Part shown: in pieces, positions 1-4,957 of the stretch
How positions within the stretch are numbered: the first letter of the stretch is position 1
Layout: the number at the start of each line of letters is the position of its first letter
Assembly: GCA_046263195.1 (NCBI GenBank)
Contig: JBHELG010000152.1
Location: 1 to 7,496, forward strand
Direction of reading: 5' to 3'
Origin: JBHELG01 sp046263195
Lineage (GTDB): Bacteria; Actinomycetota; Nitriliruptoria; Nitriliruptorales; JAHWKO01
Length of the DNA stretch: 7,496 nucleotides
Translations under genes and position numbers: made by a program
Notes under the pieces: model-generated
What the model was told of the DNA's origin: nothing
Databases searched by the model: none
The model's input: the letters and a program-made list of their open reading frames with translations, nothing else

Positions 1-123
1 CTCCAAGCGCTCGTCGCCGACAACACGCTGCTGCGCCTCGTCGAGCAACGTCGTTCGATCGGCCAGGTGGAACTGGCATCCACCTGCCGTGGGGCGAGCG
101 CGGCCCACACAGGGCAGGCCTAA
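1..123 (+). CDS. 3' end of an unrecognised gene (partial)
   Basis: The first 40 codons of the window are open in frame 1 and end at TAA (121-123). Third positions in this frame are mostly G or C, as in the clear genes of the window, which favours it over the other two frames that are also open here. The visible peptide begins LQALVADNTLLRLVEQ and ends ASAAHTGQA. I do not recognise a family in it: there is no membrane segment, metal-binding cluster or repeat. The start and most of the gene lie to the left of the window. It is separated from fbiC by 228 bp and is unlikely to be translationally coupled to it. The call rests only on reading frame and codon bias. Confidence 0.5.
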   Translation, partial: LQALVADNTLLRLVEQRRSIGQVELASTCRGASAAHTGQA

Positions 124-186
124 GCTTCAGTCCCCGCTAGCGTCTGCCCCCCGGCTGGTCCGGCATTCTGGACTCGGGACCTCCGG

Positions 187-206
187 ATGGGTCGCTATGG
201 GTCGCT
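187..206 (+). repeat. Adjacent perfect 10-bp direct repeat
   Basis: ATGGGTCGCT occurs twice with no spacer. A 10-bp period is close to one turn of B-DNA, so the two copies present the same face of the helix, as many paired operator half-sites do. The site lies about 150 bp upstream of the fbiC start. Whether a regulator binds here is inference; a chance duplication is possible. Confidence 0.45.
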
Positions 207-286
207 TGCACGAGCTGTTGTCGCGCGCCACCTAGCCAGCCGCTGTCGGACTTAGGATGCCCCGCCCAGACCAGGACAGGTGTGGC

Positions 287-312
287 GTGAACCGCGAAGC
301 CTCGACGACGAC
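287..312 (+). promoter_or_regulatory. Candidate ECF-type promoter for fbiC
   Basis: GTGAACCGC (287-295) is identical to one arm of the dyad between the sigma gene and the coiled-coil gene. A CGAC lies at 309-312, 16 nt after the GAAC core, giving the AAC...CG layout of many ECF promoters. Initiation a few bases further on would leave a leader of about 30-35 nt before the GTG start. The CGAC triplet pattern is repeated nearby (303, 306, 309), so the -10 is not unique. The same 9-mer also occurs inside fbiC at 1972-1980, so chance is a real alternative. Confidence 0.3.
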
Positions 313-341
313 CGCCACGATCCGGGTGAGACCTATCTTGC

Positions 342-348
342 GAGGTGA
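342..348 (+). promoter_or_regulatory. Ribosome binding site of fbiC
   Basis: GAGGTGA is complementary to the 3' end of 16S rRNA and is followed after 3 nt by GTG at 352. This fixes GTG rather than a later codon as the start. The coiled-coil gene uses the same GGTGA plus 3-nt arrangement. Confidence 0.75.
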
Positions 349-351
349 GCC

Positions 352-789
352 GTGAGAAGTGAGCGCGGGACCGCGTCTTCCCCGGACACCCTCGAGCGTC
401 TGCGGCGTCGGGGGCTGCGACGTGCAGAGCAGGGGCTTGCGCTCACTCGTGACGAGGCGGCCGCCCTGCTCACCGCACGCGGCGTCGAACTCGAGCGGCT
501 GTGCGCGGTGGCTGGGCGTGTCCGGGAGGCGGGTGGTCGCGGACGGCGCGTCACCTACAGCCGCAAGGTTTTCATACCCCTGACACACCTCTGCCGCGAC
601 ACCTGCGCCTATTGCACCTTCGCCTGGCCCCCGAAGAAGGACGTTCCTGCCTACCTGTCAACCGACCAGGTGCTCGACATCGCCCGTCAGGGGCAGGCAG
701 CCGGGTGCAAGGAGGCCCTGTTCACGTTGGGCGACAAGCCCGAGCGGCGATATCCGGCGGCGCGCGCCTGGTTGGAGGCTCATGGCTAA
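352..789 (+). CDS. fbiC: FbiC N-terminal fragment (start of CofG domain), ended by in-frame TAA
   Basis: This is the first 145 residues of 7,8-didemethyl-8-hydroxy-5-deazariboflavin (FO) synthase. The enzyme makes the FO core of coenzyme F420 in the cytoplasm from tyrosine and 5-amino-6-ribitylamino-uracil, using radical SAM chemistry. The CofG radical SAM cluster CRDTCAYC (Cys81, Cys85, Cys88) binds the 4Fe-4S cluster. The following AGCKEALFTLGDKPE (about 117-131) is a typical CofG stretch. The start is GTG with a GAGGTGA site. The frame stops at TAA (787-789) exactly where family members carry an aromatic residue in an HG-Tyr/Phe motif, and homology continues in the same frame immediately after. 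Alone, this fragment has the cluster ligands but only the first part of the barrel, so it should not be active. Confidence 0.9.
   Translation: MRSERGTASSPDTLERLRRRGLRRAEQGLALTRDEAAALLTARGVELERLCAVAGRVREAGGRGRRVTYSRKVFIPLTHLCRDTCAYCTFAWPPKKDVPAYLSTDQVLDIARQGQAAGCKEALFTLGDKPERRYPAARAWLEAHG
787..789 (+). other. fbiC: In-frame nonsense codon in fbiC
   Basis: Codon 146 reads TAA between Gly145 and a TTTLEYL stretch. Both flanks are CofG-like in the same frame with no gap, so no frameshift is needed. One base, TAA in place of TAC or TAT (Tyr), explains it. Reading through gives a product of 861 residues, close to the roughly 856 of mycobacterial FbiC. A sequencing or assembly error, a true nonsense mutation, or (least likely) readthrough could be the cause. 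Confidence 0.9.
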
Positions 790-870
790 ACGACGACGCT
801 CGAGTACCTGCGAGCGGTTGCCATCCGGGTTATCGAGCAGACGGGGCTACTGCCCCACCTCAACCCGGGG

Positions 871-2937
871 GTGATGACCTGGGGCGAGCTGGCGACGCTC
901 AAGCAGGTGTCTCCGTCGATGGGACTCATGCTCGAGTCCACGAGTCGACGACTGCTCAACAGGGGAGAGGCCCACTGGAATGCGCCTGACAAGGACCCCG
1001 ATGTGCGGCTGCGTACGATCGAAGATGCGGGCCGGCTGTCCATTCCGTTCACCTCCGGTCTGCTGATCGGCATTGGCGAGACCCTCGAGGAGCGGGCGGA
1101 CACCGTCTTCGCGCTGCGTGATCTCCACCGCGCCTACGGTCACGTTCAGGAAGTCATCGTCCAGAACTTTCGTGCGAAGCCCGATACCGTCTTCCGTCAC
1201 CGTCCCGAGCCCTCACTCGAGGACCTCGTGGCAACGATCGCGCTGACCCGAATCATCATGGGGCCCACCTCCCACATTCAGGCGCCACCTAATCTCTCCC
1301 CCGAGGTCTACCCGGCTCTGCTCGATGCAGGCATCGACGACTGGGGCGGGGTGTCTCCGGTCACCCCGGATCACGTCAACCCCAGCCATCCCTGGCCGCG
1401 ACTCGACGACCTCGCCCGTCGCTCGCTGGAGCAGGGATTCGAGCTGGTCGAACGTCTCACGGTGTATCCCGAGTACGTCACACAGCCCGACCCGTGGCTC
1501 GCCGGTCGCATGCGGGGACCGGTGCAGGCCCTGGCCACGCCGGCAGGACTCGCGTGTCCGGGACAGAGGCCGGAGCCACAGCCGTGGCAGGACCCCGATG
1601 ACATCGTCGTCCCCCAGGCCATGACGCTTGCGATGCGCGCCGTCGTGACCGGCGTCGACGCAGGGGGTTCAGCCGCCGACGGGCGCAATTCCCGGGCGGC
1701 CGACGACCCCGCGGCCAGGGCCGTGTTCGGTGACCTCCGCTTCATCGCAAGAGAGGTGGCCGATCCCAAAAGACCACCTCGCTCCGGTCCGTCGCGCAGT
1801 CGCATCCGGCCTGAGGTCTCCGGGGCGCTCGCCAGGGCGGAGCGCGGGGTGGTGGTCGACGATGACGAGGCGCTGCTGTTGTTCGACAGCACGGGCGTTG
1901 AACTGGACGCACTCTGCGAGGTAGCCGATTCGGTCCGCCGCGAGCACGTCGGCGAGACGGTCACCTACGTCGTGAACCGCAACCTCAACTTCACGAACAT
2001 CTGCTACACGGGATGCCGCTTCTGCGCCTTCGCCCAGCGACGCACCGACCGCGACGCCTACAACCTCTCACTGCAGGAGATCGCCGATCGGGTTGAGGAG
2101 GCCTGGGAGGCGGGCGCCACGGAGGTGTGCATGCAGGGCGGGATTCATCCCGATCTGGGCGGCGACTACTACTTCGAGATTCTCGACGCGGTCAAAGGCC
2201 GGGTTCCCGGGATCCACGTACACGCGTTCAGCCCCATGGAAGTTGTCAGCGGCGCAACCCGGCTCGGCATCCCGATCCGAGAATGGCTGGAGGAGGCGAA
2301 GCGACGGGGACTGGGGAGCGTCCCCGGCACTGCCGCCGAGATCCTCGACGATGAAGTCCGCTGGGTACTTACGAAAGGAAAACTGCCAGCCGCGGCCTGG
2401 ATCGACGTCATCACGACCGCCCACCAACTCGGCATTCCCTCGTCGTCCACGATGATGTACGGCCACGTCGACGAACCGCGCCACTGGGTGGCCCACCTCA
2501 AGCTGCTACGAGGCCTGCAGGAACGAACCGGAGGGTTCACGGAACTCGTGCCGCTGCCCTTCGTCCACCAGCTCGCGCCGCTCTATCTGGCAGGAGTCGC
2601 CCGGCCCGGTCCCACTTGGGAGGACAACCGCCGGGTCCATGCGCTCGCCCGACTGCTGCTGCAGGGCGCCATCGACTCGGTGCAGGTGTCGTGGGTGAAG
2701 ATCGGACTGCAGGGGGCGGCGATTGCCCTGCAAGGCGGGGCAAACGACCTCGGGGGGACTCTCATGGAGGAGACCATCAGTCGCATGGCCGGCTCCAGTC
2801 ACGGGATCCGCCAGTCACCGCAGGCGCTGCGAGCCTGTGCCGCCTCCATCGGACGCCCTGCCGCCGAACGGTCGACGATCTACGATCGGATCGAGCCGCA
2901 CGGCATCCGGTGTCGAATGGGCGGATCAACGGAGTAG
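871..2937 (+). CDS. fbiC: FbiC remainder: rest of CofG domain plus complete CofH domain
   Basis: This is the in-frame continuation of fbiC after the TAA. The first possible restart is GTG at 871 (or ATG at 874). There is no independent ribosome binding site: the preceding bases encode the conserved HLNPG of CofG. Homology actually resumes at 790. Residues 1-250 complete the CofG barrel, with SPSMGLMLEST and GVSPVTPDHVNP. A variable linker (about 255-310) leads to CofH (about 312-688). CofH has its own radical SAM cluster CYTGCRFC (Cys378, 382, 385), MQGGIHPD (421-428), HAFSPMEV (451-458), GLGSVPGTAAEILDDEVR, MMYGHVD and NDLGGTLMEE (625-634). CofH joins tyrosine-derived fragments to the ribityl-uracil; CofG closes the deazaflavin ring. 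If translation restarts here, CofH could be made but CofG would be headless. The gene ends at TAG and converges with the minus-strand operon. Confidence 0.93.
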   Translation: MMTWGELATLKQVSPSMGLMLESTSRRLLNRGEAHWNAPDKDPDVRLRTIEDAGRLSIPFTSGLLIGIGETLEERADTVFALRDLHRAYGHVQEVIVQNFRAKPDTVFRHRPEPSLEDLVATIALTRIIMGPTSHIQAPPNLSPEVYPALLDAGIDDWGGVSPVTPDHVNPSHPWPRLDDLARRSLEQGFELVERLTVYPEYVTQPDPWLAGRMRGPVQALATPAGLACPGQRPEPQPWQDPDDIVVPQAMTLAMRAVVTGVDAGGSAADGRNSRAADDPAARAVFGDLRFIAREVADPKRPPRSGPSRSRIRPEVSGALARAERGVVVDDDEALLLFDSTGVELDALCEVADSVRREHVGETVTYVVNRNLNFTNICYTGCRFCAFAQRRTDRDAYNLSLQEIADRVEEAWEAGATEVCMQGGIHPDLGGDYYFEILDAVKGRVPGIHVHAFSPMEVVSGATRLGIPIREWLEEAKRRGLGSVPGTAAEILDDEVRWVLTKGKLPAAAWIDVITTAHQLGIPSSSTMMYGHVDEPRHWVAHLKLLRGLQERTGGFTELVPLPFVHQLAPLYLAGVARPGPTWEDNRRVHALARLLLQGAIDSVQVSWVKIGLQGAAIALQGGANDLGGTLMEETISRMAGSSHGIRQSPQALRACAASIGRPAAERSTIYDRIEPHGIRCRMGGSTE

Positions 2938-2964
2938 TCGAACGGTTCGACCCGCAGACCGTTC
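2937..2964. terminator. Possible hairpin between convergent genes
   Basis: GAACGGT (2940-2946) and ACCGTTC (2958-2964) can form a 7-bp stem with an 11-nt loop just after the fbiC stop. An alternative, overlapping dyad is GTCGAAC-G-GTTCGAC (2937-2951). Neither is followed by a T-run on either strand, so this would be a weak, bidirectional or Rho-assisted terminator at best. Its location between two convergent stop codons is the main support. Confidence 0.3.
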
Positions 2965-2997
2965 TCCAACGAAAACTCCTGCGGTGTCGCCTGCGCG

Positions 2998-4101
2998 TCA
3001 GGGGCGGCCCTCCCTTTGGCCTCCGCGTCCCGCCGCCATCCGGTTCGTCCGAACGGCGGATGGCCCGCCGACGGCGTCGGGGGCCCGATTTTCTCCCTCA
3101 GCGCGTCCCTTCCCGCGCCCCGGCGGTCGGCCGGGGTCTCGAGGCTCGGGGTAGGTCGAGAACTCCTCGTCTCCAGTGGGCTCCGGAGTTGCCTCGGGAG
3201 CGGGGGGCGGTGGCGCGACGGGCGGTGGCTGCCCGCCGTCAGGTGGCGGTCCGCCGGGCGGCGGTGGACCTGCTGGCGGAGCGTCAGGGGGTGGCGGCGC
3301 GTCCTGTGGAGGTGCTTCGGCAGGGGGTTCACCGGCTGGCGGCCCGGCCTGTTCCACACCCTCGTCGAGAGGGGGGGAAGTCGGGTTCTGCTCGGCAGCA
3401 GCCTGAGCTTCCCTGACACAGACAGCGGGGATTTCCTCCCCACGTTCGCGTGCAAGCTCGAGACAGACCAAGGCGAGCGCATGGTGGGCCTGCTTCGATG
3501 CCGGGCCGGGAAGGCGGCCCGAGAGCAGGTCCCGGATGACCTCCAGAGACTGTGAACCGGCCACCCCAGGCACCTCGGCCGCCAACTCGAGCTGAGCTAT
3601 GGCCTCGGCGACGAGCTCCTCGGAAAGCTCGGGTCTGGCTTCTGCTTCGTGCAGCCGACGCTGCGCGAACCTCACCAGGAGCATCGCGTCCTCGGCCGGG
3701 TCCTGCTCGATCGCCAGCGCCAATCGTTCCGTGGCCCGCTTCAAGCCGTAGAGAGCGTCACCCGGCAGGGCCTGTTGGGCGGCGGCGTAGGTGACGCCAC
3801 CCGTCAGAGTCAATGCAGCGGTGACCGATGTCACGAGCACGGCGACCCGACGACGAAGAGCCAGGAAGCGTCGCCGGGGTAGCGACGGTGCCAGCGCCTG
3901 CCGTATATGGGCGAGGTGTCGCTCGCGCGTCTCTGGCGGCAGCGGCTCGGTGGCGAGCGCACGGATCTGCCAGGCGGCCTCCGCGAGTGGGTCGTCGATA
4001 CTCAAGCCGGCGCCGGCGACCAGACCGTCGACCAGGCGATCCACGGCGTCGTCGGACACCGGTTCCGACGAAGGTGGGATGTTGCCGGACTCGAAACTCA
4101 C
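2998..4101 (-). CDS. DUF5667-domain membrane protein, probable anti-sigma-like partner
   Basis: The protein has 367 residues and a GTG start preceded by GGGAG (plus-strand 4108-4112). Residues 1-83 are a probable cytoplasmic region, rich in acidic residues, with an ETRERHLAHIRQAL helix. Residues 85-108 are one hydrophobic segment after an Arg cluster, which predicts the N-terminus inside. Residues 109-180 match DUF5667, including LPGDALYGLKRATERLALA and an FAQRRLHEAEA helix. Two cysteines (213 and 228) lie outside and could form a disulfide. Residues 240-310 are almost entirely Pro, Ala, Gly, Glu and Asp, a likely cell-wall-spanning or extended segment. The tail is basic. It follows the ECF sigma gene by 63 bp on the same strand. 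That pairing is known in Actinobacteria, so I infer sigma regulation. The N-terminal region shows no zinc-binding HxxxCxxC anti-sigma motif. Its ligand is unknown. Confidence 0.8.
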   Translation of the reverse strand: MSFESGNIPPSSEPVSDDAVDRLVDGLVAGAGLSIDDPLAEAAWQIRALATEPLPPETRERHLAHIRQALAPSLPRRRFLALRRRVAVLVTSVTAALTLTGGVTYAAAQQALPGDALYGLKRATERLALAIEQDPAEDAMLLVRFAQRRLHEAEARPELSEELVAEAIAQLELAAEVPGVAGSQSLEVIRDLLSGRLPGPASKQAHHALALVCLELARERGEEIPAVCVREAQAAAEQNPTSPPLDEGVEQAGPPAGEPPAEAPPQDAPPPPDAPPAGPPPPGGPPPDGGQPPPVAPPPPAPEATPEPTGDEEFSTYPEPRDPGRPPGRGKGRAEGENRAPDAVGGPSAVRTNRMAAGRGGQREGRP

Positions 4102-4164
4102 GTCGTTCTCCCGGGGGCTATGCGGGCCTCCTCCCCCTTCCAGGCGAGACAGGCAGCCGAAACG

Positions 4165-4758
4165 TTACGAGGACTCCCCTCCCAGCCGTGACTGGAGGAC
4201 ACGCGCCAGCTTCGCCAAGCCCCGGTGCTGGAGCGCCTTCACCGCCCCAACGGTTCTGCCGGTGAGCTCCGCCACCTCCGCGGTAGGGAGCTCGGCGACC
4301 AGACGCAGCTCGAGCACCTCGCGCTGGTCCGGGGAAAGCTCGCCGAGGGCGTCACGAATCTCTGCGAGTGCGTCACGCTCGCTCGCGACCGTCTCCGGAT
4401 TGGGATCCGGATCCTCCAGAGTCGCAGTGTGCTCCTGTCCCAGCTCGTGATCAGCGCGGCGCGCCGCCCGTCTCCGCCAGTCGTAAAGGTTGTTTCGGGC
4501 CGCTCGAAACAGCCAGGACCGTAGGGCTCGTCCCCCACCGCGAATGGTCGCCCGCGCTTCGAGCAGTTCCATGAAGGTGTGCTCGACAAGGTCGTCAGCG
4601 ACCTCCCCGTGGCGCACTTCCGCTCGAAGAAACGCCCGCAGCGCGGGTGCCACCTGGAGGTAGACCTCGGCGATGGCGTCGGGGTTTCCCACACGCACGC
4701 CATCGACCAGCTCATCGAGCGGGTCCTCCGACATCGACTCGTTCCGCCCCGCCGCCAT
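4165..4758 (-). CDS. ECF-family RNA polymerase sigma factor
   Basis: The protein has 197 residues and the two-domain layout of an extracytoplasmic-function sigma factor. Region 2 spans about 28-98, with the core-binding DDLVEHTFMELLEA helix (55-68) and the promoter-melting and -10 recognition stretch RSWLFRAARNNLYDWRRR (80-97). An acidic linker (about 103-128) contains EDPDPNPE. Region 4 (about 129-190) has LSPDQREVLELRLVAELP and the helix-turn-helix VAELTGRTVGAVKALQHRG (162-180) for the -35 element. There is no extra C-terminal domain. The ATG at 4758 has only a weak ribosome binding site, and Met9 (4732-4734) is an equally possible start. It is the first gene of an operon with the DUF5667 membrane protein 63 bp downstream and is divergent from the coiled-coil gene. 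A GTGAAC motif upstream may be its own target, since autoregulation is common in this family. Confidence 0.92.
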   Translation of the reverse strand: MAAGRNESMSEDPLDELVDGVRVGNPDAIAEVYLQVAPALRAFLRAEVRHGEVADDLVEHTFMELLEARATIRGGGRALRSWLFRAARNNLYDWRRRAARRADHELGQEHTATLEDPDPNPETVASERDALAEIRDALGELSPDQREVLELRLVAELPTAEVAELTGRTVGAVKALQHRGLAKLARVLQSRLGGESS

Positions 4759-4789
4759 CGCCTACAGGCTCACGTCCTGACCATTCGTG

Positions 4790-4816
4790 TTCGCTCGGCC
4801 CCCCCGGGCGGTTCAC
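4790..4816 (-). promoter_or_regulatory. Candidate ECF-type promoter facing the sigma operon
   Basis: Read on the minus strand, GTGAACCGC (4816-4808) supplies a GAAC core. After 17 nt comes CGAA (4793-4790), as in a -35/-10 pair. Transcription would begin some 20-25 nt before the sigma ATG. The -35 side is more convincing than the -10. It is one arm of a dyad whose other arm faces the coiled-coil gene. Confidence 0.35.
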
Positions 4817-4840
4817 CGGCGGGATGTCCAGCCGTCAGCA

Positions 4841-4867
4841 GTGAACTGCGGGGTGAGCGTGCACGTC
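4841..4867 (+). promoter_or_regulatory. Candidate ECF-type promoter facing the coiled-coil gene
   Basis: GTGAACTGC (4841-4849) is followed, 17 nt after its GAAC core, by CGTC (4864-4867), a common ECF -10 form. The leader to the ATG at 4958 would be about 85 nt. With the opposite arm GCGGTTCAC (4808-4816) it forms a 9-bp inverted repeat with one mismatch and centres 33 bp apart, about three helical turns. A dimeric repressor operator is the alternative reading. Confidence 0.4.
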
Positions 4868-4949
4868 CTCATCGGTTGGCTACAAATTCTGTCCTTTACG
4901 GCCCTAACCGCACCTCAAATGGCTACCCTCCCGGCAAACGTCATTGGTT

Positions 4950-4954
4950 GGTGA
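4950..4954 (+). promoter_or_regulatory. Ribosome binding site of the coiled-coil gene
   Basis: GGTGA lies 3 nt before ATG at 4958, the same offset as in fbiC. An in-frame TGA (4952-4954) overlaps it and rules out any earlier start, so ATG 4958, or the adjoining GTG at 4961, must be the start. Confidence 0.65.
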
Positions 4955-4957
4955 CTC

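Larger units (their letters stand above)
124..351. other. Intergenic region upstream of fbiC
   Basis: No convincing gene is seen in these 228 bp. The open frames that cross it on the minus strand run into fbiC as antisense shadows. It contains an adjacent 10-bp direct repeat (187-206), an actinobacterial-like -10 hexamer TAGGAT (253-258) without a good -35 partner, a GTGAAC motif with ECF-like spacing (287-312), and the fbiC ribosome binding site (342-348). No strong terminator with a T-run follows the upstream gene. Confidence 0.5.

Noticed and set aside
124..186. Terminator for the upstream partial gene
   Set aside because: Only 4-5 bp stems such as GGTCC/GGACC were found, with long loops and no T-run.
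787..870. Programmed readthrough or deliberate splitting of fbiC into two subunits
   Set aside because: The stop falls inside the CofG barrel rather than between domains, the stop is UAA followed by A (a poor readthrough context), and no own ribosome binding site precedes the possible restart at 871.
1371..1964. Minus-strand 197-codon frame inside fbiC
   Set aside because: It overlaps strongly conserved CofG and CofH sequence on the other strand. The Ser/Arg/Thr-rich peptide is a typical shadow.
2941..2964. tRNA-like GGTTCGA (T-loop) near the fbiC stop
   Set aside because: The flanks do not form a T-arm stem, and there is no room or pairing for acceptor, D and anticodon arms.
2616..3555. 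Plus-strand open frames of 266 and 179 codons (2616-3416 and 3016-3555)
   Set aside because: They lie opposite the CofH end and the proline-rich tail of the DUF5667 gene. Their peptides are low-complexity Arg/Gly/Pro mixtures, as expected for antisense or shifted reading of GC-rich DNA.
4876..4900. Housekeeping promoter starting from TTGGCT
   Set aside because: No acceptable -10 hexamer at 16-18 nt; the ECF-like arrangement further upstream fits better.
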